A stretch of DNA of 64,000 bases from Akkermansiaceae bacterium (lineage in GTDB: Bacteria > Verrucomicrobiota > Verrucomicrobiia > Verrucomicrobiales > DEV007), in contig JACKQE010000013.1 in NCBI GenBank assembly GCA_024233005.1, positions 106,378-170,377 of the forward strand, read 5' to 3'. Below the pieces are notes generated by a model, which made no database searches, had not been told where the DNA came from, and saw nothing but the letters and a program-made list of their open reading frames with translations. Shown in pieces: positions 18,581 to 27,343 of the stretch. The translations under genes were made by a program, and so were the position numbers. How positions within the stretch are numbered: position 1 is the first letter of the stretch; every line of letters starts with the position of its first letter.

Positions 18581-20489
18581 TGGGAGTCTCCAATCGTGGC
18601 GCCAAACCGGCAGAGGAAACCGCCGCCGGGAAAGCCTTTGGAACCGCCCTCGAAGAAGTCCCGCCGTCCCAAGGTTCGGGCTCGCCCACCGCTGACCCAA
18701 GAAACAGAGCAGAGGAACCCTTCGCTGGTAATCGATCTGCCAAGGCGGTCATCCCGTCCGTCGCGCTCGAACTTTCACCAATCACCCGGGCCAGATCGTC
18801 AAGAAATCGGTTGGGATCTTTTTCGGGAAATTCCGTCAAACGGAACCAGGTGGCCCCCAGGAACTCCGAAACCTCGGGAGAAAGCCCTGCGAACTCTCCC
18901 GGGGCTGGTGCGGCGCCCTCCCAAGAAAGCCGTCTGCCGGTGGTCGCGTGCAGGAAGAGATTCATCAACACCGCCGTGCGTCTGGCCCCGTCAAGCTGAC
19001 GACTGAACACGGACATCCTCCGGAGCAGAGAATCTGGCAGATCCAACCCGCGCAAGAGGGCCGGCACCGACGAATGGAGGCGGAGCCTCACCGCGAGACG
19101 GCTCCAAGTGTCACTTCCAAAGCGCTGCAGCGCATCGGAGAGTGCGGTGACCCCATCCCCACCGGTCACGACATAGACATTTTCCGGAGGCAACCACCAG
19201 ACCTGGGAGGCGGTCGCGGCCTTCTCAATGGCATCCAGCGCAGCGGAAATCTTGCGCATCAGCGTCAGAGCGTGATCCGCAGACAGCGTTCCCAACCTTC
19301 CGACGATTCCTTCCAGCGATACTCCCTCAACGCGTTCTTCGCCGAGAAACTGGGCCCGTCCTTTTTGTTGCGCCAAATGGACTGTCATCTGGTTGGGCAA
19401 TCCTCTGCCGGGACGTCGCAATACGGCGCGGTGCTGCTCCAGGAGCAATTCTTTCGGCAGGACCGGCTCGCCCGGTACCAATTGAAAGCGGATCCGCGAA
19501 ATGTTGAATCCCCGGTTTGAGTCCGCCGATACCAGATAAGGCGTTTCACGTTCCTCCGGACTGCGCCGGGCAATGTATTCCGGCCCCAAATCCGGCACCT
19601 CGGCTCCATTGAGGAGCCATCCATACAACCATGGACGGGGAATCCAGGCCCCAGTCACAGGTTGAACCTCAGGAAGCTCCAAGGCTGCGAGAGCGTTCGC
19701 AAAACCTGCCAAACGGGAGAAAGCCCCCCCCATCTCGCCGGAGGCGACACCGTCTTTCACCAAGCCAGCGAGGGGCCCGGGCAAACGGGACCAGGTCTCA
19801 TCCGAAACAGTCCCGTGGAAGGTCCCCAGATCGCGCACTTGCCGACCGGTCAGCCACGAACAAAGGACCAGGGCGCAGCGCGCCACCAACTGTCCCTCAT
19901 GGATCAGACAGGGCTGTTCCCAGCCAGCGAAGTCCCCGATGAGCAGATCCAGCCATCCTTCGACGTTCCGCCTGAGAAAGAGGTTCTCGAGGGAGAAATT
20001 CTCCACGGCACGCGGCAATTCACGCCCGCTCTGCAAGGCCCGCAGCAACTGCCTGCCCAAGGATACGGCCAATTCAGGGGGGAGGGCTCCGTTCCGCTCC
20101 AGATAAGCCGGAAACAATTCCCCGTCAGGAAGGTGGTCGGTGTAAAAAAGATCATCCTGTTCCCGGCCATGACTGAAGATCGGGAGGAAAGCGGGGTCGC
20201 GGAGTCGGCGCACGGCCTCCATCTCGCGATGAAATCCTGCCACCTGCTTCTCATCGTAGGCACGGCCCTGATACAGATGGAGACCGACCAACCGACGCCG
20301 ATGGCAGTCAAAAACGAGACAATGACGCTCCCCGGTGCCCCGATGAAGAACCTCCACCACTTCTCCATTGAGATCCCGCAAGAACCGAAACTCCCGAAAT
20401 TCCGCCCCAGATACTTCAGACTGGGTTTCCAAAATCGACGCCATAACCACCGGATCGCAATTTTGCGGCACAAAAAATTTCAAGATCAC
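18303..20489 (-). CDS. Tandem degenerate kinase-fold (pseudokinase) protein; probable 5' part of a gene split by a frameshift
   Basis: 728 codons. The N-terminal about 300 residues follow the outline of a Ser/Thr kinase: an N-lobe with HREMEAVRRLRDPAFLPIFS, a hinge-like LPDGELFPAYLERNGALPPE, then a region where HRDLKPxN would fall that reads NFSLENLF and a DFG position that reads GDFAGWE. The ATP-binding glycine loop is not evident. A second weaker copy (about 320-480) has RVEGVSLEGIVGRLGTLSAD and QVWWLPPENVYVV. Key catalytic residues are missing, so I call it a pseudokinase. The C-terminus is the AEPIA repeat and an abrupt out-of-phase end (RDCSRADCQPS). A paralogue with the same double layout is encoded divergently at 20772-22547. 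The start is ATG 20489; a second Met 15 codons in is possible. Confidence 0.72.
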   Translation of the reverse strand: MILKFFVPQNCDPVVMASILETQSEVSGAEFREFRFLRDLNGEVVEVLHRGTGERHCLVFDCHRRRLVGLHLYQGRAYDEKQVAGFHREMEAVRRLRDPAFLPIFSHGREQDDLFYTDHLPDGELFPAYLERNGALPPELAVSLGRQLLRALQSGRELPRAVENFSLENLFLRRNVEGWLDLLIGDFAGWEQPCLIHEGQLVARCALVLCSWLTGRQVRDLGTFHGTVSDETWSRLPGPLAGLVKDGVASGEMGGAFSRLAGFANALAALELPEVQPVTGAWIPRPWLYGWLLNGAEVPDLGPEYIARRSPEERETPYLVSADSNRGFNISRIRFQLVPGEPVLPKELLLEQHRAVLRRPGRGLPNQMTVHLAQQKGRAQFLGEERVEGVSLEGIVGRLGTLSADHALTLMRKISAALDAIEKAATASQVWWLPPENVYVVTGGDGVTALSDALQRFGSDTWSRLAVRLRLHSSVPALLRGLDLPDSLLRRMSVFSRQLDGARRTAVLMNLFLHATTGRRLSWEGAAPAPGEFAGLSPEVSEFLGATWFRLTEFPEKDPNRFLDDLARVIGESSSATDGMTALADRLPAKGSSALFLGSAVGEPEPWDGGTSSRAVPKAFPAAVSSAGLAPRLETPKPTVAEPIAAEPTATEPTAAEPIAAEPIAAEPIAAEPIAAELIAAEPTAAEPTAAELIAAEPIAADPIAAEPIAAEPIAAERDCSRADCQPS

Positions 20490-20771
20490 TCCATCCGCGA
20501 TCTATCAGCCCGCAGAAATCCTAAAAATATAACATTTTCAGTTAATTACTGCAAATTATTTCTATTATCTCAAATTTCCAATCCTAAGTCAATTTTGGCA
20601 GAATTGGATCGATCAAGCGATCAAGTTGCTCTCAGGGATAAAATATTTATCTCAAATGAGAGTTTATTTTGATAATTATGGTTGATCTGTTTGGAATTTA
20701 TGGTTATTTCCAAGACCTTGTTTCGATTGTTGTCCGTCCGCTCCCCCGCGAACCCAACGCCGATCCTGCTT
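20490..20771. promoter_or_regulatory. AT-rich divergent intergenic region
   Basis: About 280 bp between the divergent pseudokinase genes. About 20500-20700 is strikingly AT-rich against the GC-rich surroundings, with runs such as aaatataacattttcag and ttatttctattatctc. It presumably contains back-to-back promoters for the two signalling genes. Several TATAAT-like hexamers exist, so I do not nominate a single one. No known operator or riboswitch motif recognised. Confidence 0.5.
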
Positions 20772-22547
20772 ATGAAACTGCCCGAAGACAGCCGATTTAA
20801 TCTGGGACTGAACCAACATGGGAACAGTGAGCCGCTTCACCACAGTGACGGTTTGAAAACCTTTTTGGGCTTCGACCGGCAGTCTCAACGGATTGTCGAA
20901 ATCCGGACCACGGATCACGACACCCCTCTCGGAGCGAGCGCTGAACAAGCCCTCCGGGAGCGGGTCGCCCTGGGCCGTCCCATTGTCCATCCCGGCGTGG
21001 CCCGGATTTTTGAAACCGGCGAACAGGACGGTCAATTCTACTTCGTCAATGAATTCGTCGACGGGGAACGGCTCACCGATTACTCAGAGCGGGTGGGCAC
21101 CCTGCCGAGGAACCTCGCCGCCAGCCTTGCCATTCAAATGTGCGACATCGCGGCTCTCTTGATCGACTATCCCCGCTTGCTTGCCAGCGTCCGCCCCGAG
21201 GACTTCGCCATCAGCTTGGAACGCGGCTGGCTGCTGACCTTGCGTCTCACCGATATGGGTTTCGACCGCCCGGAAGTCCCGCTCCGGGACTCCGAACTCG
21301 CGGCCCGCTGGATCCGCCATGTCGGATCCCTCCTGGAAGCATTCACCCAGGGAAAGAAACTCGCTTTCGTCGACGGAAGCACTTCGCTGAGCGTCGCCGG
21401 CCCGCTCACGGCACTGGAACAGAGCGTCCGACGCCAACCGGGAGTGCTGGCTGTTTCGGAAATCAAACGCCTTAAACATACCCTCCTGCATGGCCTCGGT
21501 TTCGACAACAGCCCCGGCAATCCCACCCTGCACTACCATCCGGCTTTCCGGGCAGTCACCGACCCGGTGCAAGTTCCCCGGGGACCACTGTTCCACCTCT
21601 TGATGGAGAGCGGTGAACTCCGGGAACTGCTTACCGAAAAATACGAAGTCATTGCCAGCAGTGCCCTGGACTGGTCGGCCTACCGGATCGAAGCCGCCGT
21701 CAAGTCGCCCCGCAGTCCCGGAACCAACAAGGAACTCACCCAGATCCACATCCTCCCTCCCGACCGCCTGCTGGATGATTCAGGGCCTCACCCACTCAAC
21801 CAGAAAATGAGTCACTCCTACCTCAAAGACCACCCGAACCTAGTCCGGACGCGATCTCTGGCGAGCGGCGATGATTTCACTCTGGTCGCTGACGAACCCG
21901 TCCGTGGATTCAGCCTGATGAACCTGGTCACCGCACGCGGCCACCTCTCGCCACAGGAGGTTCTGCTCCTCCTCCGCCAGATCGACCGGGCTCTATCCCA
22001 CTTCCAGGGCGCCTCCTTCGGCTTGGGCCGGATCGACCCTTGGTGGATCCTATTCCACTTTGAAGAGCCTCTCGATCCCGCCAAACAGCGTGAACTAGTT
22101 GCGCATGAGAGCATTACAAACTGGCCGGCATGGGAAATCAAATTCCGGATCAGCCAGGCCACGGAGGTCTTCGTCCAGTCTGCAGCCTCGCCATGGCCGC
22201 ATTTGGAAGACCGTCTCCAGAGAGCGGCACAAACGGAAGGTAAAGAAGATCCCCGGTCGGTGTCACTGATCGCACTGGCAGTTTGGATGCTGGAAGCCGA
22301 CCGGCACGAATGGCTCCTCACAGAGAGCCTCTGGACTGAAAAAGATCCCCTCAGCCAGAACCCCGCCTTCGAACAGTATGTCAAAGCGGCGGTGGGAGAA
22401 TTCGACAATGCCGATGGGCAGCACCGGGCTCGCTTGCTAGCAGAAATGCGACACTGCTTCCTCACCACGTCCCCAATGCCTGCTCTCGCTCCGGAATCCC
22501 CCACTCAAGCGCCACAATCGACCCAACTGACATTCAGCGCCGCGTGA
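20772..22547 (+). CDS. Degenerate kinase-fold (pseudokinase) protein, paralogue of the divergent gene
   Basis: 591 residues from the ATG at 20772 (MKLPEDSRFNLGLNQHGNSE); the frame is open 30 codons further upstream through AT-rich DNA. Kinase-like landmarks: RERVALGRPIVHPGVARIFE (alphaC to beta4), then FYFVNEFVDGERLTDYSERV with GTLP (hinge). No HRD or DFG triad can be found. A second kinase-like segment lies at about 360-470, with VRGFSLMNLVTARGHLSPQE and LGRIDPWWILF in the place of the catalytic loop. This double arrangement mirrors the protein encoded at 18303-20489. It has no membrane segment and is likely cytoplasmic. It precedes the large TPR/coiled-coil gene on the same strand after 200 bp. 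Function unknown; a scaffold or signalling role is inferred. Confidence 0.7.
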   Translation: MKLPEDSRFNLGLNQHGNSEPLHHSDGLKTFLGFDRQSQRIVEIRTTDHDTPLGASAEQALRERVALGRPIVHPGVARIFETGEQDGQFYFVNEFVDGERLTDYSERVGTLPRNLAASLAIQMCDIAALLIDYPRLLASVRPEDFAISLERGWLLTLRLTDMGFDRPEVPLRDSELAARWIRHVGSLLEAFTQGKKLAFVDGSTSLSVAGPLTALEQSVRRQPGVLAVSEIKRLKHTLLHGLGFDNSPGNPTLHYHPAFRAVTDPVQVPRGPLFHLLMESGELRELLTEKYEVIASSALDWSAYRIEAAVKSPRSPGTNKELTQIHILPPDRLLDDSGPHPLNQKMSHSYLKDHPNLVRTRSLASGDDFTLVADEPVRGFSLMNLVTARGHLSPQEVLLLLRQIDRALSHFQGASFGLGRIDPWWILFHFEEPLDPAKQRELVAHESITNWPAWEIKFRISQATEVFVQSAASPWPHLEDRLQRAAQTEGKEDPRSVSLIALAVWMLEADRHEWLLTESLWTEKDPLSQNPAFEQYVKAAVGEFDNADGQHRARLLAEMRHCFLTTSPMPALAPESPTQAPQSTQLTFSAA

Positions 22548-22748
22548 TCTAATTTCAGACCAGACATTCCTGCTTTCCAGAAATATCACATTTGTTTTGC
22601 AAATTTGAGACTTTCTCTGGAATGGAAAAATTGATTGGAGACAATTCTTGAAGAATATGTTATAAATCCGCCCTGCTTGCGGTGTCAGGTGGGCGGGGTC
22701 GCGAAATCGAGGGATTTGCGCGGAGGAAGAATCTTCATTTAGTTAACT

Positions 22749-24980
22749 ATGCGCAAGGGGACTACGGGGAAAAGTGGTTTCGGGCATTGGTTCGCTGTAG
22801 CAGCGTTCTCGCTCGTCGTGGTTTTGTGGGGTGGCACCTCGGGTGCGCAGGAGACCGGTGGTGCGGCTTATGATGTCTGGTTGCGCGCTTACATGGTCAA
22901 GGAAGAAGGCATGAACGCCGAAAAGCAGGGCAACCTCCTGCTCAGCTTAGCCAAGTATGATGAAGCCAAACGGCTCTTCGACGCCGTTTCCCGGGACTAT
23001 CCGGAATTTTATGCCGACATGGTGCAACTGCGCCGTCGCGAACTGGCCGACAAGATTACTTGGTTGCGGGACGTCAGCCACAATTCCCCCAACCAATCAG
23101 CGGATCCCACTTTAATCGCCCGCGCCAACGGCACGGAGGTCCCCAAGCCGCCCACCACCGGAGTGGTCACGCCGAATCCCGCAACCCAAGGCCAGATCGA
23201 AATGGGGAGCCGGGAGTTTCAGCAAGCGGAAGCCCTTCCTACCTGGGGCCCACCGAACCCGCCAAGTGTGGCCGCCAACTCCACCGGAACGGTCATCCGT
23301 CCCCCGGCCCCCACCCCCTCTGCGCCTGCCGCACCGGCACCGCCCCCCGCCCAAGCTGCGCTGGCCACCGGCGACACCAGTTCAGCGCTCAGCAGCATCC
23401 AGCAGCTCCTCAACGACAAGGAAGCCCGTATCAACCAGTTGCAAACCCTCAACCTCGGATTGCAACAACGCCTGCAGGAAAAGGAGAATGAAATGTCCTC
23501 TCTGCGGAACAAGGTGACAACCGCCCAAGCCAATGAAGCCCGTCTCCGCGCCGAGGTGGAGGCCATGAAACAGTCCTCCGGCACCAGTGAGGACGCCAAA
23601 GCCCGTATCGCCGGTTTGGAGAAACAGCTCAAGGAGGCGATGGCCTACCTCAAGGAAGCCACCGAGAACAACAAGGAAATGCTGGCCCAACTGGAGTCGG
23701 CCAAGCGAGAGCTGGACGACATCAAACGCCAAAAGGCGGAAATCGAAAAAGAACGCGACCAGTTCGCGGCAATGGTCAACACCGGGGACGCGGGCAAGCA
23801 GCTCACCAAGTTGGCCGAAGAAAACAAGCGGCTCCGCGAGGAACTCGATCAGGTCCGCCAGGTGGCCGAGACGCTCAAAACCGAGTCCGGCAAGAAGGAC
23901 GGTGAGATTTTGATCCTCAAGGAAAAAATCGCGCGGATCGAAGACGAACGCAAAGGATTGCAGGCCGAGAATGCCCGCCACCAAGCCCACATCTCCGAAC
24001 TTGAAAAGCGCCTCAAAGCGCTCTCCCAAGGTCTCAGCGGAGACGCTGCCGAACTGGCCAAGCTGACTCCGGAAGAAGCCCAGGAAAACGAACTCTTGCG
24101 CACCATCGTGATCCGCCAGCTGCGCCGCCAGGCTCAGGTCAAACGCACCAAGGATCTGGTTCTCACGGAATTGACGAAACTTGGGGTGCAGTCCCGCACG
24201 TTGCTCGGCCTGATCGATGACATTGCTGCCGGCTCCAGCCTGTCCGATGATGAAAAGAAGCTGTTCCGCAATCCGACGACTTCCGATCTCGTCGATTCCA
24301 CCACCACCGAACCCACCCGATTCACCATCATGGTCGAAGGGACGTCCGCGGAAGGTGATGAAAACAGCGTTCTGGAAATGAAGAACCTCGAAGAAGAGCT
24401 GACCCAGATCCAGAAGGCGGCCTCCCTCGACTTCAAAGAAAACCGCTACAAGGAAGCCATTGCCGGCTACCAAAAGTTCCTCACCTACCGTCCGCGCAGC
24501 GTCACCGGCCTCTGCAATCTCGCCTTGGTGCACCTGAAGACCAAGGACTACGGAGAAGCCCAGAACCTGCTTGAGAAAGCGGTGGCGATCCAAAAAGACA
24601 GCGGTCTGGCCCACTATCTCCTGGGACGTGTCTTCTTTTCCCAGGCACGTTCAGATGACGCGTTGGCCCAGTTCTCGGAAAGCCTCCAATACGATCCCAA
24701 CAACGCCAAAGCACACAATTGTGTCGGGGTGATTTCCAGCCAGAAAGGCTGGGCCAACAAAGCCGAGGAATCCTTCACCAAGGCGGTCAAACTGGATCCC
24801 AATTTTGGGGACGCCCATTTCAATCTCGCCGTCCTTTACGCCACCAAAGACGAGCCGAACGCCACCAAAACCCAGGAGCATTATTTCAAGGCGATCCACC
24901 TCGGAGTCCCCCGCGACGCCTCCATTGAATCGTTCATCGGCAGCAACGCCACCAAGGTCAGCATGAACGTCACCCCCTGA
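22749..24980 (+). CDS. Exported coiled-coil and TPR protein
   Basis: 743 residues. A signal peptide or N-terminal anchor (GFGHWFAVAAFSLVVVLWGG, ending near GAQE) is followed by a TPR-like helical pair (residues 50-100). A long Pro/Ala-rich linker runs to about 205, and an extended coiled coil covers about 210-440 (heptad-rich, many Glu, Lys and Gln). The C-terminus holds four or more TPR units (about 540-720; e.g. ENRYKEAIAGYQKFLTYRPR and LAHYLLGRVFFSQARSDDAL). The 200-bp upstream gap is AT-rich near 22600-22670. Probably a periplasmic scaffold protein; a partnership with the SEL1 and pseudokinase proteins is suggested only by adjacency. Confidence 0.85.
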   Translation: MRKGTTGKSGFGHWFAVAAFSLVVVLWGGTSGAQETGGAAYDVWLRAYMVKEEGMNAEKQGNLLLSLAKYDEAKRLFDAVSRDYPEFYADMVQLRRRELADKITWLRDVSHNSPNQSADPTLIARANGTEVPKPPTTGVVTPNPATQGQIEMGSREFQQAEALPTWGPPNPPSVAANSTGTVIRPPAPTPSAPAAPAPPPAQAALATGDTSSALSSIQQLLNDKEARINQLQTLNLGLQQRLQEKENEMSSLRNKVTTAQANEARLRAEVEAMKQSSGTSEDAKARIAGLEKQLKEAMAYLKEATENNKEMLAQLESAKRELDDIKRQKAEIEKERDQFAAMVNTGDAGKQLTKLAEENKRLREELDQVRQVAETLKTESGKKDGEILILKEKIARIEDERKGLQAENARHQAHISELEKRLKALSQGLSGDAAELAKLTPEEAQENELLRTIVIRQLRRQAQVKRTKDLVLTELTKLGVQSRTLLGLIDDIAAGSSLSDDEKKLFRNPTTSDLVDSTTTEPTRFTIMVEGTSAEGDENSVLEMKNLEEELTQIQKAASLDFKENRYKEAIAGYQKFLTYRPRSVTGLCNLALVHLKTKDYGEAQNLLEKAVAIQKDSGLAHYLLGRVFFSQARSDDALAQFSESLQYDPNNAKAHNCVGVISSQKGWANKAEESFTKAVKLDPNFGDAHFNLAVLYATKDEPNATKTQEHYFKAIHLGVPRDASIESFIGSNATKVSMNVTP

Positions 24981-25070
24981 CCCGCCTCCCCGGGAAGAGG
25001 CCAGGTCAGCATCCCTGCCCGGGATCATGCGGTTGAGGTTCCTGGGAGATTTCTTGAGGCATGGAAATCC

Positions 25071-25547
25071 ATGATCAGTTATTTGGAAATGCACTCGCCT
25101 GAATCTCTTCTTGCCAAAGAGGCGGCAAGAGGACTGGAAGTCAGGGAATGCCGGATTCCCCAATACCAATTCAATCGGTTTCTCTACCACTACGTCGGCG
25201 CCCCCTGGGGCTGGAGTGACAAGCTCTCCTGGACCGATGCCCGGTGGCAAGACTATGTGGAGAATCCCCGGTTGCGCACTTGGATCGGCTATCTGGATGG
25301 CTCGCCCGCCGGATACTTCGAGCTGCAACAACAGGAGGAGGGCAATGTGGAAATTGCCTACTTCGGTCTCGTGGAGCGTTTTATGGGAATGGGCTTCGGA
25401 GGATACCTGCTGACCCAGGCGATCCGAGCCGCCTGGTCATGGGAAGGAACGAGAAGGGTCTGGGTTCATACCTGCACCCAAGACCACCCGAACGCGCTGA
25501 AAAATTACCAAGCCCGGGGCATGCGGCTCTACCGCACCGAAGCGTGA
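25071..25547 (+). CDS. GNAT family N-acetyltransferase
   Basis: 158 residues, normal for a single GNAT domain. The beta4 strand and the acetyl-CoA pyrophosphate-binding loop are recognisable in VEIAYFGLVERFMGMGFGGY (motif A, R/Q-x-x-G-x-G/A-like), followed by LLTQAIRAAW. A C-terminal WVHTCTQDHPNALKNYQARG matches the motif B region (N-ALKNYQxxGM). The substrate is unknown. It lies 90 bp after the TPR gene and 73 bp before the AlkD-like gene, all on the plus strand, but the three need not be one operon. Confidence 0.87.
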   Translation: MISYLEMHSPESLLAKEAARGLEVRECRIPQYQFNRFLYHYVGAPWGWSDKLSWTDARWQDYVENPRLRTWIGYLDGSPAGYFELQQQEEGNVEIAYFGLVERFMGMGFGGYLLTQAIRAAWSWEGTRRVWVHTCTQDHPNALKNYQARGMRLYRTEA

Positions 25548-25620
25548 TCTCCGAAGACCATCCCCGCCGGACGAACGAACCATGCGGCAAGGCCTCCCCA
25601 CAAAGGAACCGGCAACCTTC

Positions 25621-26322
25621 ATGAACGTGAGCACTCCGGAACAGTGGCATGAAGGGCCAGGCATGGTCCAGGATCTCAGAGACCTCCTCTGGTCACACCG
25701 GGATCCCGGCCGGGCCACCGAAATGCAGGCCTACCTGAAAGGCCAGTTTCCGTTCTTCGGCATCCCCACGACGGCACGCCGATCGCTGCTCCGAACGTTT
25801 CTCCACGGAAGGGAAGGAATTCCTTCCGGCCCGCGACTTCGTGAAGTGGCGCACCTTCTCTGGCAGGAACCAGAACGTGAGTTGCATTACTGCGCCCTGG
25901 AACTACTGGAACGCCGCCTCAAAGACCTGGGACCGGAAGATTATCCCTTCCTCGAATCCCTGGTGACTTCCCAATCCTGGTGGGATACGGTGGATGTGCT
26001 CGCCCCCAAGCTGATGGGAGGAGTGCTCGCGCGAAACCCGGAACAGCTGCCCGCCAAAGTCGCAGAGTGGCTCTCCTCCGACCATCTCTGGCTCCAACGA
26101 ACGGCGCTGCTGTGTCAGCTGAAATGGAAAGACCGGACTGACCTTCCCTGTCTGACCCTCGCGATCGAGCATACCCGGCGGTCACCCGAGTTTTTTCTCC
26201 GCAAAGCCATCGGCTGGGCCCTGCGCGAGTATGCCAAGACTGACCCCGACTGGGTTCGAAACCATGTCGCCCACACGGAACTCAGCTCCCTGAGCCGACG
26301 GGAAGCCCTGAAACATCTCTAA
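25621..26322 (+). CDS. AlkD-like DNA alkylation repair (HEAT-repeat) protein
   Basis: 233 residues from the ATG at 25621 (MNVSTPEQWHEGPGMVQDLR), preceded by an aaagga Shine-Dalgarno-like stretch; an ATG at 25582 would add 13 residues. The all-helical pattern with PFFGIPTTARRSLLR, HYCALELLERR, SWWDTVDVLAPKLMG and WLSSDHLWLQRTALLCQLKW is characteristic of the DNA_alkylation/AlkD family, which excises N3- and N7-alkylpurines. Together with ada and alkB 12 kb away, this gives the window three alkylation-damage functions, though they are not linked in an operon. Confidence 0.87.
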   Translation: MNVSTPEQWHEGPGMVQDLRDLLWSHRDPGRATEMQAYLKGQFPFFGIPTTARRSLLRTFLHGREGIPSGPRLREVAHLLWQEPERELHYCALELLERRLKDLGPEDYPFLESLVTSQSWWDTVDVLAPKLMGGVLARNPEQLPAKVAEWLSSDHLWLQRTALLCQLKWKDRTDLPCLTLAIEHTRRSPEFFLRKAIGWALREYAKTDPDWVRNHVAHTELSSLSRREALKHL

Positions 26323-26355
26323 GCCCGGACGGTGGAGAGGATGGAACGGGGCTCG

Positions 26356-27285
26356 CTATTGGGCCGCCGCAAAGCCTGCAAACACTCGCCGCACCTCAGC
26401 CTGTCCCCGCCGGTGAGCCTCCTCCGCTTCCAGAGTATTGGGAGATTTGGCTTCCACCGCCTGCTCGAGGACGAGGTGCGGCTGCAAACCCAGCGTCACC
26501 AGCTCCTCCTGCAGCCGGACATGGTCAATGTCGCCCCGCCCCCGGAAATCTTCGGTCCAGACGCCATCCATGGACTGGCGCAGGTGCAGCTCCACAATGC
26601 GGGAACCATACAAGCGCACCACATCGAACAGCGCCACCTGGGAATCCCCGCAGCCGCGGAAAACCCAATGCGAATCGAGACAAAACGAGACATTCTCCGG
26701 TGACGTGCCCGTCAGCATGTGATGAAACTCCCGCCCGCCCTGGCGCAGTTCGGCATCATGATTGTGATAGGCCAGGGTGAGCCCCCGCTCCCGGAGACCG
26801 GCGCCGAGCAGATCCAGGTTCTTGGCCTGCTCAACCAGTTGGACATCCGACTTGTCCTCACCGCTCCCCCAGCGGATCGGACTGGGATTGGTCACCACGA
26901 TGCGGCATCCGAGATCCCGGGCAACCTCCGCGATGGCCAGGACGCCGGCGATACTTTCTTTGGCCGATGCCGGGTCGTGCAACTGGCTGTTCACGTAGAG
27001 CGACCGCATTTCCAATCCGTGCGCTTTCAGCAAAGGTCCCAGTGCCCGCACCTGCCCGGGAGATTGTCCCACCGGCTCGTAACCGTTGAGGCCGGCCGCG
27101 GCCACAGAGGCAAGAGCCCGATCAAGGTCGGCCCCCCAGTCTTTGCCCTGCCGTTTGTAAAAGGTGGTCCAGGGATAGACATTGGTCGACACATGCAATC
27201 CGGGGACGGTGGCCTTGGAGACAGCACCGGCGGCGAGGGCCGTGGCGAGGGTGGCGCTCTGCTTCATAAACTGGCGTCGTTTCAT
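26356..27285 (-). CDS. Tat/Sec-exported sugar phosphate isomerase/epimerase-like TIM barrel
   Basis: 309 residues from the ATG at 27285 (MKRRQFMKQSATLATALAAG), a leader of twin-arginine type (KRRQFMK). The rest is an AP-endonuclease-2-like TIM barrel of the xylose isomerase/inosose dehydratase class. VTNPSPIRWGSG, TLAYHNHDAEL (metal-binding His/Glu region), NVSFCLDSHWVFRGCGD and IVELHLRQSMDGVWTED supply the usual His, Asp and Glu metal ligands. Such exported paralogues are common in Verrucomicrobia and Planctomycetes; the substrate is not known. It is convergent with the AlkD-like gene and lies downstream of the TMEM175-like gene. Confidence 0.85.
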   Translation of the reverse strand: MKRRQFMKQSATLATALAAGAVSKATVPGLHVSTNVYPWTTFYKRQGKDWGADLDRALASVAAAGLNGYEPVGQSPGQVRALGPLLKAHGLEMRSLYVNSQLHDPASAKESIAGVLAIAEVARDLGCRIVVTNPSPIRWGSGEDKSDVQLVEQAKNLDLLGAGLRERGLTLAYHNHDAELRQGGREFHHMLTGTSPENVSFCLDSHWVFRGCGDSQVALFDVVRLYGSRIVELHLRQSMDGVWTEDFRGRGDIDHVRLQEELVTLGLQPHLVLEQAVEAKSPNTLEAEEAHRRGQAEVRRVFAGFAAAQ

Positions 27286-27343
27286 ACGAAGAGGTGTCAC
27301 ACCATGGCAACGATTCAAGCGACGGGGACCTGACCATCCTCAC

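Noticed and set aside
18262..18999. Plus-strand frame with repeated S-A-A-I-G units
   Set aside because: Antisense translation of the 15-bp tandem repeat in the pseudokinase gene; no start context or partner.
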